From positions 145,362 through 209,361 of the forward strand of contig JAHQIW010000293.1 in assembly GCA_019055375.1 (NCBI GenBank): a stretch of DNA of 64,000 nucleotides, written 5' to 3'. The notes beneath the pieces were generated by a model. That model was given only the letters and a program-made list of their open reading frames with translations. It ran no database searches and was not told the origin of the DNA. Below are positions 25,556-37,340 of this stretch, piece by piece. Made by a program: the position numbers and the translations under genes. Source of the DNA: Parelaphostrongylus tenuis. Lineage: Eukaryota > Nematoda > Chromadorea > Rhabditida > Metastrongylidae. Within the stretch, counting starts at the first letter, position 1. Each line of letters begins with the position of its first letter.

Positions 25556-26879
25556 AGACTTGACATAATCAGCATAACACTGAAAAAATAGTCATCTCGT
25601 TATTCACTAATCTATAATGAAATCTAGTTGATCTGAAGTGCTTTTCCTGCTTTCTGTGTTTCATGGATCTAAGAGAGAATCATCAAAGTTCACCTTTTAT
25701 GCAAATTTTACAAAGTCCTCCAACAGCGATCGCTGTTCTTGAGATACTGGCTTCTAGGCGTGTTTTTCGATTTGAAGAATGAAAACAAGTCTAAGCCACA
25801 TTTTCATATCCTACAGACTTGAATAAGCCGCTGTGTGGAAAAAAATTGATTGACCTCAGAAAATTTACGATACTGTTTTGGTAAGAGTTCAACAATCAGG
25901 TTTTCTTTGTGCGTTTCCAGTTTTTTTTGCAAGTAATTGCAGTGATTCAAGAATGCTAGTAATTCTGCGGCAAAAACTCAAGAAACTGTTTTGTTTTTCC
26001 GTGTTTCAAGATTCAACTCCATATTCTATGTCACTAAGAAGCAGGCTCAAATTTTTTTAATTCCAGTCCTCATCCAATATTAGTTCTTCAGTTTTCCAAG
26101 GTAGCGACCACTTTGTTTTGTACCCATTTAAACAGATATCCTTATTATAACTTCGTAGACATCATCTTTTCAGCCCATGTTCTTAACCCTTGTACTTGAT
26201 GATTTCCGCTAGGAAGTTAGCGTATTCGAAAATAACTTTCTAAGCTCGAATTATGAATGATGCAAAGGGTGGAACTTCTTTCAAGACATTCATTTCATAC
26301 TTTCAAGCAGGCAATATACCAATCATTCTCAGTTCCTGCCCAATAACTTTCAGTGAATACTGAAATTTATTGACCTCTAACTAATGAGCTGCTCCAAATC
26401 GCTTCGCAAAGCAGCACGCTAAAATTGGGTTCGGCTATATCGGATCTTCGATGAGTGTGACTAAACTGAAAACCAAATCAGTGAGCGAAATTTCTCATAA
26501 GCTTGGACATTCTGTTTGCTCTTTCAGTATAAGATTTTCATTTAGCCACAGCAACATAATCAATTTCGTGCTTTCTTGAAGAACTTACACTAGGCTGTCA
26601 TAAAAAAGTGTATTGTGGCCAAGATTTTTTGATTAGATTCTTTTTTAGAACACATACGATTCGTTTTGAATGTCTATAGGGACTTATTTCGAATGCAGTG
26701 CACCAGTTCATAATGATTGCGGGATAAAATTCCTCTGGTGATTTGAGTTTTAACAGTTCTTCTGTGACTTGTAAAGGGAGGGAAGGATTCAAAAAACGAA
26801 GAAGCAAGGAAGCAAGGATAGATATCAAAGGGATCGTTAAAGATATCAGAAGACTCTAATTTAACACCGTATCAAAACA
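25556..26879. other. No gene recognised
   Basis: A 76-codon minus frame (26598-26828) with VTEELLKLKSPEEFYPAI could be a transposase scrap, but no motif is decisive. Confidence 0.5.
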
Positions 26880-27065
26880 GTCTCTTGTAATCACGTGGGA
26901 ACGCTTTACTTCGGCTATCTTGAGGATTACAAGGATACGACTTCTCCAGCATAGTGCCACATTCATAGGATGACGAAATCCTCGAGCAACAGTCGGGAAA
27001 ACGCGAGATATGTGTGAAGTTCTCAAGGACGATGAATGAGAGGAAATGGATGCAATGCAAGGAGA
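26880..27065 (-). repeat. Interspersed repeat R3, copy 1
   Basis: On the minus strand: gttgctcgaggatttcgtca, tcctatgaatgtggcactat, gtatccttgtaatcctcaag. Copies 2 and 3 at 48.36 and 63.46 kb share these in the same order. No known element recognised. Confidence 0.6.
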
Positions 27066-27284
27066 GCTGGCTTTCGCATAGTAGACCGATTTATGAGTCA
27101 AGAAAGTAAATAAATGTACAAACATCAGGCAAACAAATAAGTAAAACAGTCCTTCTCAAGCTTAATATAACAAGTAAAACAAATCATTTTATTCACTCTC
27201 TCCTAATTGAATGAACAGTGCTGCATAGTTCGTACAAGTATCATTGGATTAATAGAATTCTATTCATTTAACCGCTTTTAGCGG

Positions 27285-27512
27285 TAGTATAATGTTATAG
27301 GTATACCCAATGATGTAGAGTGATGTGCGCAACTTTTGCGTTAGGCAGGACTTGAACACATTCACTCTATCCGGGGGCTTGTGCTTAAACCCGTTGCACT
27401 GCTGATGCCCGTTTTGCCACCATTCTTTCTACGTCACAATGCATCTACAACGGGTTCGAGTCCCGCCTGCAGCAAAAGTTTTGCACATCACGCCACATCA
27501 CTGATATTGCCT
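27285..27512. mobile_element. tRNA-like repeats, family S1, inverted pair
   Basis: The left half reads minus strand (ggacttgaacacattcactc, ctatccgggggcttgtgctt, cccgttgcactgctgatgcc). The right half reads plus strand (acgggttcgagtcccgcctg, agcaaaagttttgcacatca). Two copies face each other. Confidence 0.58.
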
Positions 27513-28849
27513 TACTCTCAAACAAGGTCAGCATATTTCTTAACCATATAGGAATGATGTCAGTTTTGATGCTGATTTGTCTCTTCGGCAGCACCAAACG
27601 CATTACGATTGCGTGAACTATAATGGATATGTCAACTGACAACACCAAACCGGTTAAATCAGACGAATTCCACTTTTCCGCTTCATTCATATGGTGTTCA
27701 TCGGTGGTATGCCTCCCATCGGATAGCTAGCATCGGCCAATCAAATGCACCCTACTACGGACACGTCATATGACGTTTTAGCATACATTTAACAATGTGA
27801 GCTTCCGATCGAATCGTTGCAGTTCAAAATTTCGCTGTTACCTTGGAGAAATCCGAGTCACAAGCCATCATACAACATTACCATCTATAATTATCATCGA
27901 AGCGCCTTGTGTGAACTATAGTGGTCACAGGAGAGTACATCTGGTATAAACCTGGAAACACTCTTGCATAATAATTTCCAGGTCTAAATAAAATATTTTA
28001 TATGCAAAATAGAAAAATGTAGAAAAGTATCATCAGAAATGTCAGTTATAGGAAGGCATAGTAGATGCTTAAGTCATAGCCAAGGCCAGATGCAGATTCG
28101 TCTACTTATCGGATGACAGTTGTAACACAACGAAATGAGAGAAAGAAGGACTGAAACTCAAACGTGTCAATCGAGTTTTCTAGTTTAGAATCATCATGAA
28201 TGACTTCTCTGATAAAACACCCTAGTCGCTTCTATACTTGCTATTTTTGCACGAAGTGACTCTCCCTTTCATCGTGATATCAGGAACGCCCATCTGTTCT
28301 TTTTGCAACTATTTCCTTTGTCGATCTTCAGCTTTTGCTTGGTACCTATTCTAAGTCTCATAACAGAAAAATGGAATACAACCGCAAATATGCCGAGCTA
28401 CGGGCAAAATTTGGTGTCTGACGTGATGTGCACCCGTGCTTAGCTTTTTCAGACGCTCACGTGCTTTTCACTGCATCGTTGAGGCCTTCATTCTGCCTTT
28501 CTCGAGCAATTTCACCGTTATTGTTAATAACACATCCGTACACTGATGAAGGTGAAAATTGACTAGCTTGCCATACACTTCTGAATGAGATTGGGACACT
28601 TTTGAAGATATTCTACTTCTGGATATCCTATTTATAAAAGGCAGTGAAGAAAAGAATAAAAACAGTTTCTTTTATTTTAGAGTCCAACATTTGTCATGGA
28701 TTTTGGCTAGTGCTTTGGACATTCTTTTTTTTGAGTTTTAACGGCATATCGGACATGCTAAGAAAGACGAACAAAATCGCGTTCTGTATCAATTAAATGG
28801 ATTTATCTTTAATATATCATAACTTTCGTTTCGAGTGTTTTCTTTAGAC
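27513..28849. other. No gene recognised
   Basis: No long open frame and no repeat that I can name. Confidence 0.5.
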
Positions 28850-29459
28850 CACAGCTCAAATTTCAATATGCCTGGTAATCATTTTTGAGCCACGCATGTC
28901 GTGTGGTCTGCTATAGAAGGGTTGACTTATAGAGCCTGATACACGTGCATCGATCTTGCAGTCTCGTCAGTCGGGCAGTTACCCTTTCTCGCCTTTTGCC
29001 AATCCTGTGTGGGTGCTCCAGTCCCCACATTAAGAATTATGGACGACGAACGATTTACACTCTATGTCCAGTGAAAATCTCACGGAACACAGAGTGCTGT
29101 ACACTCGATTGCTCGTGGCTGGTATATTCAATATATCATAACTTTCGTTTCGAGTGTTTTCTTAAGACTACAGCTCAAATTTCGATATTCCTGGTAATCA
29201 TTTTTGAGCCACGCATGTCAGTGGTCTGTCAAAGAGGTTTTCAGATTGAGATTTTTACAAACATAGAGTGTAAAGCGTTCGTCTTCGCCAACTATTAGTG
29301 TGGGGACTGAAGCACCCACACAGGATTGGCAAAAGGCGAGAAAGGGTACTGCCCGACTGACGAGATCGCAAGATCGAAACACGTGTATCGGGCTCTATAA
29401 GTCAGCCCTCTTTGACAGACCACTGACATGCGTGGCTCAAAAATGATTACCAGGTATAA
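28850..29459. mobile_element. Palindromic MITE, family B, composite of about 600 bp
   Basis: The left arm (ggtaatcatttttgagccac, gcctgatacacgtgcatcg, gtcgggcagttaccctttct) and right arm (gaaagggtactgcccgact, atcgggctctataagtcag, ggctcaaaaatgattaccag) enclose a spacer. Inside the spacer, a second arm fragment (tttttgagccacgcatgtca near 29203) is embedded, which suggests nested insertion. ORFs at 28945-29298 and 29295-29576 are by-products. Confidence 0.7.
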
Positions 29460-30607
29460 ATGGAAGTAATTGAAAATTTTCGATGATGAGAGGGATGAAA
29501 ACCCATATTGGTACAAGGAAACAGAGAAAGATTCAACATCTGACCTGAAGGTCAGGTGATAAAGAGTCAATCCCATTCATTGAAAATAAGATTTTCCATG
29601 CAGTAGAGAAGTCAACAGGAAGTAGTAGTTGCACGAGTGATCACGACCTTGACCGCCCCAGTTCACTTCGTCGAATAAATTCCCAAGATGTGATCGGAAA
29701 AACGTCAACGTTATGCTATCTAATTACAAACTATCTGTTTGGAAGAACAGGTTCATATAGATTGACGACCGTTTTGACTTAACAGCTAATTGCTCTGAAA
29801 TCTCTCCATTGAGAAGGTTTCTCTCATGCCATTCAACAAGCTGGATGAAGAATAAATCATGTCAATTCATGTGGTTGAACGACAAACACACAACTAATAA
29901 CCATCTGCACTAGATAGTGTGATAAATGAGCTTAGAACACTCCTGATTTTGTCCAAACTTTCTAGAAGGATCTTAGCAACAGGTAGAAATGATCATGCGA
30001 AACGTTAATTTTTAGCGCAATTCAATTAGTTCAAGAGGATAACCCGTGAAGATCATAACAACTGCATCTCGTCTGTGTATCAGAAGAATGAAAACAATAT
30101 AGCTTAGGATAGTAACATTCTGTACAATAAATGAACTTGATTGATATTAGAACAAAAACGATCACCATAATGTTGTTTTCGACTCCGTCGATGGTTTCGG
30201 GACATTCACTGTTATGCGACAACTAGAAGATATAGTTGTGCTCAGATAATTGCTGAAATACAGAGGCGACTTCTTCAACTGCTTCGCTTCAGAATGCTTC
30301 TGTCATGGCACCAGCTGTTTCTCGTTTTGATTCCACACCAACCGAAATCGCGTAGATGAAGTTCTCCGACTGTAACCATTTCAGCCGCGAAGATCTCATC
30401 CCAATCAACAGGAACCGGAATTATTCATCGAAGCATTAAATGGATGAGTGATGATTGAATGCGTAAGAACCATATTGGCGTAACAGTTAACGAGATACAT
30501 TCTGTTTCTTATGAAGCGTCAAACTTCTGGTTTAAATCGTAAGCATCACTGCATCACATGTGTTGGACATCCTTCCATAATGAAGAGAAAAATTTTCGTA
30601 GCCAATA
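29460..30607. other. No gene recognised
   Basis: Short frames only. A coding-like patch near 30300-30450 is not supported by start, stop or splice sites. Confidence 0.5.
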
Positions 30608-31003
30608 AAGTCAAATCTGACCTTAGAAAAGCTCCATTTAACGTTTAAAACGCATGAAATGTTTCTTAAAATGAAAATTGCATCGGCAATTTAGATTGAG
30701 CGTGTATTCACATGGGATGTAATCGCAACACTGGAAAAATTTGGTAGTTTCAAAAACGCATCACAGAATCTTATGTGTCTACCGAGAATTTAGATACTTA
30801 AATCAGGCTCCAAACACCTTAGAAAAGCTCGTTTGACGCTCAAAAAACGCAAAAACTGTATTCTTAAATTGAAAAATTTCATCAACAATCTAGATTACGC
30901 GTGTGTCCACGTGGGATGTAATCAAAGCATTCTGGAAAAATTTGGTAGTTTTAAAAACACATCGCAAAATCTTATGAGTCTACTATGAATTTGAGAATAA
31001 TAG
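30608..31003. repeat. Tandem duplication, two units of about 195 bp
   Basis: Unit 1 (about 30608-30800) and unit 2 (about 30805-31003) share, in order, ccttagaaaagctc, the aaaacgca...tcttaaa block, catgggatgtaatc/cgtgggatgtaatc, ctggaaaaatttggtagttt and atcttatg. They are direct repeats, moderately diverged. Confidence 0.75.
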
Positions 31004-31266
31004 ATCTAATTTCAATTACAGAAGCAGTTGTAAGCGAAACTAAAAAAAGAACTTGTAGATGATATTCACGTTGTTCCTTGTCACTGTTCATGGCGTCATT
31101 CTCTGATCAGTGTGATAAGGATGTTTAGCGTTACGCTTGTTCACTGAACTTTTTAGTCTTGGTTCATTACAACTTCGTAGGCGGGGCCATGGAGTAACGT
31201 ATCTTCAAATTACTCTTCTACATCCATTCACTTCTTCAAAGAAGTCGTCTACTCTCATTAAAATCA

Positions 31267-31965
31267 ATGTTTACTATTCTTTTCGTCCTGCTCTTCTTCT
31301 CATTCACTTTTGTCGACAGTGGAGCCGTTGGAAGTAGGTCATGATTTTTGTCTAACATGAAAGAATAGTGGTTCCTCATAAGATATCATATGGTAAATGC
31401 CGTAAAGTAAAAAGATCGTCATAATATTATCGGAAACTTTAGTACCTATATTTCAAAATATTGAGTAGAATGAAGTGTAAAATGGCCTGATTTGGCAACC
31501 ATAGGCTTGGTATTATGAGTGCTCAGCGGAGGAAGTCAAGCGAATAAATATTCAACGAATGTAATGCCACAAAAGTCACTTACCTATTTGTGATAACAAA
31601 TAAGAAGCGTAAAAAACTTTCCTCATTATATCTCTAGCATTGAATACTTTTAGGAAGTATTAACTATTTAGTGGGATACACAAAATTGTAGGAAGTACCA
31701 CAAATTTTCTCTCGAAGATCTTTTCATTTTCACGAGGTCCTTATATAGCTTTGATTTGGCCAAAGTTCCGACATATTCGTTTTCTTCACCTCCAAATGAT
31801 CCTAGTCGGCAGTTCACATCTTTCGTTCTCGCACTGTGGGGTCCTCGTAGTCGCACTGACGATGTTCTGAACAAGAAGATTGGACTCGGTTACGTCTGCG
31901 AAAACCCATATCGCAAGAAGAAAGAATGGCGATGGGCTTTGAAAAGAACGAAGATGTCGAAATGA
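31267..31965 (+). CDS. Candidate secreted basic protein (two exons, unnamed)
   Basis: I do not recognise the family. Exon 1 starts at the ATG at 31267 and encodes a classic signal peptide (MFTILFVLLFFSFTFVDSG), ending near 31337. A coding-looking exon follows from an attgtag acceptor at about 31692 to TGA at 31963-31965. It encodes about 90 residues with PTYSFSSPPNDPSRQF, ALWGPRSRTDDVLNKK, GLGYVCENPYRKKKEW and a Lys/Arg-rich tail. Phase matches if exon 1 uses the donor gtcatg at 31338. The better-looking gtaggt at 31334 would need a further small exon between. The total would be about 115 residues, one visible Cys, net basic. The signal peptide and C-terminal exon look real; their joining is less certain. 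Confidence 0.42.
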
Positions 31966-32348
31966 TAGTATAGTGAAAGTTATATAACCATCTCGTGAAA
32001 GCTGAGATTCCTAGAGATATGTATTGATTATTTACTGCGAAGCTAAATGAAAGTCAGTTTAGTAAATTACTATGGGATTTTTCTCTACTGGATTAGAAGA
32101 TAATTAGATATAATTTTATTTGCTTACCTTTTTCTTGGCGCTTGACACTCAAGATACATCATTCCACATGTAAACCCATTATTAGTCGGGTAACTAGAGC
32201 CAGAGTGAATCAAATTTCCGGATGGAAATGGCAAGTTTTCTAGGAGTTGATTACCGTACCGTGAACTTTTGCTGTTCATGGCGAAGTGTAGACCATGGCA
32301 GTAAGCAATGCTATAGTTGGAATGTACACGTAATTATTTTCCCCGAGG

Positions 32349-32867
32349 TTGGTATACCTTCTCCAAAGTCGTTGGCTCCGTTTTCGACTACTTTGTCTTC
32401 CTCTGAGCTGCTTCGCTACTTATAGGGGAGAGATTACCGGTGTTGCCATACAGTGTGAAGCATTTGTAGTGAATAATAATATTCTCGAAGAAAAAAAGTC
32501 TGTAAATAATTTACATTTTCAATGCGGAGGTTCAATAAGTACCGGCTTTCCTATTCATTATGGAACTACCAGCAAAGTTAATTTTCAAGCCATTGTTCAT
32601 TCAGAGTGTCGATCGGAGTGCGTTGAGCAAAATCTCTATAAAATCGTTCGAGTTCATCTAAAGGTAATACAAATTCTCAGTGCCCGTAATCCTGGCCAGA
32701 AAATGATACTACGCTTCCAGGAAAACTTCGTCATGGTGGGTATCTGCAAAAACAGCTCAGTATCAAGCGATTCGTTATCCACAGTGATTCCATTCGTCTG
32801 TCATCGCAAACACGGAATTTGGACACTGGACTATGATGTGGGTTTTTTAGAGCTTACTGTGGGTTAA
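32349..32867 (+). CDS. Long unassigned ORF, possible single exon
   Basis: An open frame of 172 codons, long for this AT-rich window. The convincing part starts after a ttatag acceptor at about 32425 (GEITGVAIQCEAFVV...) and continues through FQCGGSISTGFPIHYG, SECRSECVEQNLYK and VCHRKHGIWTLDY to TAA. Six to seven cysteines are spaced through it. I recognise no domain. It lies about 380 nt downstream of the secreted-protein candidate on the same strand, so both could belong to one locus. A palindromic repeat begins about 90 nt after its stop. It could also be an old pseudogene or unrecognised mobile-element sequence. Confidence 0.3.
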   Translation: MVYLLQSRWLRFRLLCLPLSCFATYRGEITGVAIQCEAFVVNNNILEEKKSVNNLHFQCGGSISTGFPIHYGTTSKVNFQAIVHSECRSECVEQNLYKIVRVHLKVIQILSARNPGQKMILRFQENFVMVGICKNSSVSSDSLSTVIPFVCHRKHGIWTLDYDVGFLELTVG

Positions 32868-32952
32868 AATGAAATCACAGCATTCACCTTTGCCTATGCA
32901 TTCATGGATCATTCCATTATCGGGCAGGGATTTTCTTGGATGAAAATTTTTT

Positions 32953-33625
32953 GATATGCCAAATAGTCATTTTTGAGTCACGCATGTCATGTTGTCTGTT
33001 CAGATGGGCTGACTTATAGAGCCCGATACACGCGTTTCGACCTTGCGGTCTCGTCAGTCGGGCAGTTACCCTTTCGCGTCTTCTGCCAATCCTGTGTGGG
33101 TGCTCCAGTCCCCATACTAAGAGTTAGCGTCGACGATCGTTTTATACTCTATGTCCAGTGATATTATCACCGAACACAGAAGGTTGTACCCTCGATTGCT
33201 CTTGGCTAATATATTTAATATAACATATCTTCCGTCTCGAGTGTTTTCTTAAGACCACAGCTGAAATTTCAATAAACCTAGTAATCACTTTTGAACCGCG
33301 GATGTCATGTGGTCTGTTAAAATGGAGTGACTTATAGAGCCCGATACACGTAATCAAACTAGCCATGAGGAGTCGACTGTACAACACCCTGCGTTCGGTG
33401 ATACTTTCAGTGGACATGGAGTGTAAAACGTTCGTCGACGCTAACTCTTAATGTGGGGATTGGAGCACCCACACAGGATTGGCGAAAGACGAGAAAGGGT
33501 AACTGCCCGGCTAACGAGACCACAAGGTCGAAACACGTTTATCGGGGTCCATAAGTCACCCCATCTTGACACACCACATGACATGCGTGGCTCAAAAACG
33601 ATTATTTGGCATAGTTAAATTTGAG
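32953..33625. mobile_element. Palindromic MITE, family B, composite of about 670 bp
   Basis: Same plan as 28.85-29.46 kb: left arm with gcccgatacacgcgtttcga and gtcgggcagttaccctttc, a central second arm fragment near 33280-33350, and right arm gaaagggtaactgcccggct, aggtcgaaacacgtttatcg, gtggctcaaaaacgattatt. Confidence 0.7.
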
Positions 33626-33639
33626 TTGTGTTCTTAAGA

Positions 33640-34015
33640 AAACACTCGAAACGGGAGAAATTTTTTTGCTCGACAAAGACTTTTCATTGAAATGTTTGTA
33701 ACCATTTGAAAGCATAATCTCGGGAAGTTCAAAAATTTTAGTTTTGATTGAAAAACGCCTTCATACACCGCTGTAGCATTCAAAATAAAATTATGTTTAA
33801 CACGCATTGCACACTCATCGCGTGTTTTCACGCTTATATCTTGCAAGACAGAGCTCTTTCTTCAACTTGTTATTGATCATTCTATAGCGAAAATCTCAGA
33901 AAATTTAAGAAATCAATTGTCTAACCAAAGGTACTTTTTACAGCGTTGTAGCAAAGAAGATAGATTTGTGTCACATACGCGCATTTCTCTCAGGACAGAG
34001 CTATTTCTTTGAATT
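33640..34015 (+). repeat. Interspersed repeat R1
   Basis: Contains acaaagacttttcattgaaa, gtaaccatttgaaagc, accgctgtagcattc and aacacgcattgcacactcat with gcgtgttttcacgc. Confidence 0.62.
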
Positions 34016-34017
34016 AT

Positions 34018-34272
34018 TAGTATGCCTGACATATTTTTGAGCCATTCATGTGGTCTGCTATGGGCACTTATACACTGCTACACACGTGTTCCGGCCTTGC
34101 GAAGCCGTGTCAGTAGCACGGTAGCTTTCGTCTTAGCCAATCCTCTCGGGGGAACCTAACCTCCTGCTGTGCTACTGATGACGCTGTGCAAGGTCGAAGC
34201 ACGTGTACAGCATTGTATAAGTGCCAATAACAAACCACATTCATGGATGACAAATAAGTTTCCGGCATATCA
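34018..34272. mobile_element. Palindromic MITE, family B/A intermediate
   Basis: Compact palindrome. Left: tatgcctgacatatttttga, cacttatacactgctacaca, cgtgttccggccttgcgaag. Right: gtgcaaggtcgaagcacgtg, cattgtataagtgccaataa, tccggcatatcaa. It combines the family A core with family B outer ends. Confidence 0.68.
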
Positions 34273-34470
34273 AAATTTGAGCATGGTCTAAGAAAACATT
34301 CAAACCAAGGTTATGATAGCTTTGACGACACCAACCAGGAGCAATCGAGTGTACAACACTGCCCATTGAGTGATATTTTCACTTATTGGCGCTTGTAAGT
34401 ACGTCTGCGTCTCCTCTGTGTAAGGGGGTTGGGTTCCTCCTGAGAGGGATTGGCTATTGCAAAAGGCACT
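34273..34470. mobile_element. Family B internal segment
   Basis: Shares ggtctaagaaaacattcaaa, caccaaccaggagcaatcga and tgtacaacactgcccattga with the spacers of the 28.9 and 33.0 kb elements, followed by a degraded arm (gagagggattggctattgc). Confidence 0.5.
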
Positions 34471-34549
34471 GTAGCAAATTTCTTTTAGATTTACCGCGCA
34501 CCGTGATTCATCCGCGCGCAAGGCCACTAAACTACCTCGCGGCGCGATT

Positions 34550-35340
34550 CACACGTTGCGTGCGATTTTCGTTATTGAACTTAGAGTATTTTTTCGCACC
34601 GAGAAGGATTTTAGAAAAAACATTATGAGCTTGATATTTAGAGATTTCCTCCACATGTTCATATGCTTTTCGTGCTTAGACTTAAGATTCATAGCGGGTT
34701 CACTTGGCAGTATGTAAGAAAAATGAAAAGCTTAAGCACTGAAACGATAGAGCAAACGTTCTTCTACAAAATAGGTGCAGGAAACTCGGAAATCTTTACA
34801 AGGCGGAAAAAAACTATTAAATAAACACCAAAAATTCTCGTGATAATGCACGGCGCGTGTGACGCACAATGTTATTATGAGTAGTTAGAAGAAAGCCTAA
34901 AGAAAACCAAAAACATTTTTGAAATGCTCTAGATAGATACTAGATACGGTGCCGGGAAGGCTCTAGTAGTTAAAGGGAACTCTGTCTTGTGAACAATGGG
35001 CGCGATAACGCGCGAAAACGTGCAAGGCGTGTAAAACACAGTTTAATTTTGATTGCTAGAGGACTGTAAAGAGTTTTCTCAAAAAGAAACACATTCTTGG
35101 GCTTCTCAAAATTTACGTTATTCAATGGTTCATCATAGTTCAAAAAAGACGCTTTGTCCGACAACATATAAGCGCGATAAGACGCGAATGGCTGTGACGC
35201 TTGTAAAACAATCTCATTTCTGATGCTACTGCTCTGTAAAAAAGCCCTCTTTCAGAAAAAAAAATTACGTTTTCGCAATCTCCGACATTTGAGCTTTCGA
35301 ACAATTACAGACAGTCTGATAGGTCCTTGCCCAGAGAAAA
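34550..35340. repeat. Interspersed repeat R1, degraded block
   Basis: Several gcgcgataacgcgcgaaaac and gtgtaaaacacagtttaatt type segments on both strands suggest two or three overlapping R1 copies. No gene is seen in it. Confidence 0.5.
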
Positions 35341-36601
35341 GCAATCTTCAGATGAACTCTGCCCGATAACGGAAATGATCTGCATTTAACACTTGAGTGT
35401 AATATTGGAGCTATATCTAAAGCAAGTGAATTATCGATACTCATCTGAGTATCACATTCACTTGAACCATTAAAATCCTTTCTATAAGTAATATTATCGT
35501 CTTCAAACCGCTATTGATCCCTTTCATTCGGAATTCTTGAGACCAAATTTAATGAAGTTCAACATCCAACTATTTTGACCCTAACTATGGAAATTATGGT
35601 CCGACACGTGCTGCAACGGGTATCAGGACCACCCGGTCACGGTGTCCTCAACGGATAATAGTAGTAATTATAATACAGAATATCATCACTTCAAGTAATT
35701 TCATATTGACAATTTCATTACTTTTGAAATGATGAAAAACAGCAAACTTGTGTAGAATTGGACGTACTCTAATATGAGAGCATGTCACAGTGGTAGAGTT
35801 GCGCAATGCACACTGTACCAATCGCTGGTTTGAACCTGCGTTTCGGCTTACCAAGCTTTCCATATACTCGAGGTCGACCATTCGGTACTGAGACATGTTT
35901 GGGGAGATAGCAGCACTGTGCCTTTGGTAAGTAAGCTATCATAGGTCATTAGATGCAGCAGATTCCCATTTAAGCACTTCTGATAATAAAAAGCATTTTT
36001 TTTTTGAGTTCACGGTGTCAGCCTTATAAATATCCAGAAAAAATCCCATGAGCGATCAAGAGATCGTGGAATTGATAACTACTCTTCAGAAATTGATGCG
36101 AGTACGGGTGAAACGAGCCGAAACTTTCAGAATTTACACGTAAGATGCGTATTATGCACATATCCATATGTCCTCCAAAGCAACTGCATATTTTTACTGT
36201 GTGCGAACATATCTTATCCACATCAAGCTTTACTTATTCAAATGGAAATCGGCAAAACCTCCAAATCTATGCAAGTAACGTACAATTCTCCTCGAATATA
36301 CACTGATAAAACCCGCTCTCTCAAGTCTTACTGGTACACTTTGCTCTCTAAACCTTAGGCTTTAACCTGATCTGAAATAATTTCCTAGTTATAAGATCGT
36401 TTTCGGCTCTTTGCAGGTTTGAACTTCAGAAGCATCTTAGCTCAGAAAACATATTGAAGAATCACTAATACTATTACAGTGAGAGTTGATTAGCTCTCCA
36501 TTGTCTCTTAAACTCTCAGGATCTCGACTACGTCAATTACTGAAAAAATTACAGTACTTGCCTGAGATTTGAATGCGAATAAATCAATATCTACTGTTTA
36601 C
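35341..36601. other. No gene; one S1 fragment
   Basis: Holds the S1 copy at 35775-35870. Otherwise there are only short frames downstream of the small minus-strand gene candidate. Confidence 0.5.
35775..35870 (+). mobile_element. tRNA-like repeat, family S1
   Basis: Contains cacagtggtagagttgcgca as A-box-like and gctggtttgaacctgcgttt as B-box-like. The surrounding sequence lacks a tRNA acceptor stem. Confidence 0.5.
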
Positions 36602-36887
36602 TTAGGACGAAGAGGGAATAGTGCACTTCAATGTGACGTGTCCTCCAAACGACCCTGTACATCTAACACAGCTCGCAAGATGTCCATGAGTGTTCCAATC
36701 AACAAACACTAACAACTGGCATAGTTGAAATCGCTTTTTTAATTGTACGTCACTATCACATTCTGGTAAATTTCTCTGATCTCTGTGTATAAATAAATAT
36801 TCCAACTTATGCCAAGACAGAAGCATCACTTAATGGTTAATGAATCCTCTACAGGTAAAGGATTGCAAATCGTAGATAGAGTGACAT
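36602..36887 (-). CDS. Small Cys-containing ORF downstream of slc33a1 (two exons, unnamed)
   Basis: I do not recognise this gene. Exon 1 (36887-36853) runs from an ATG through a short hydrophobic start (SLYLRFAILYL) to a gtagag donor. A 70-nt intron ends in tatacacag, and exon 2 (36782-36602) continues in phase for 60 codons to TAA. Exon 2 holds five cysteines (PECDSD, QLCQ, SCVRC, KC) and ends in SSS. Total is about 71 residues. The hydrophobic start is short for a signal peptide. It lies about 450 nt after the transporter's stop codon on the same strand, with a T-rich stretch between, so a shared nematode-style operon is conceivable but unproven. The model rests only on splice phase. Confidence 0.33.
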
Positions 36888-37340
36888 AAGTTGGACCACA
36901 ATAAAAAAAACAAAACCGAACCAAAACCAAAGAGAGTCTGTCAAACTGTCACAAGAGAAACAATCTCAACGGGAAACAGTGGAAAACAAGCCAATGACTT
37001 ATCCGAAAAAAGAGAAAATTATGGAATAGGGTATACAAATAAAACAAAACAATGCTTGGCAAACAAATCACAATCTTCTAGAATCACTGGGCGACTGCAC
37101 TATAATGTACCGTACTTTGATGTGTTCACAAAATAGTTTTTAGCGCACTTAAATACACTGATTAAAATCTTTTTACAACCAACGCTTAATATCAATGTAA
37201 GATCCAAAGGAAACAAGTTTTCTTATCAAAATATTATCCGGATCATTAACAGATGCCGATATATAACAGAAGTAGAATAGAAAAACACCAACATCAAAAC
37301 TGAGGAGACTGAGGTCAAGAAAAACAATGATTGGAGAATC

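Noticed and set aside
28945..29576. ORFs of 117 and 93 codons on opposite strands
   Set aside because: Both lie in the arms of a palindromic MITE and mirror each other.
36891..37136. Lys/Asn-rich 81-codon plus-strand ORF
   Set aside because: It lies in the T-rich (minus-strand) interval between slc33a1 and the small downstream gene; composition explains it.
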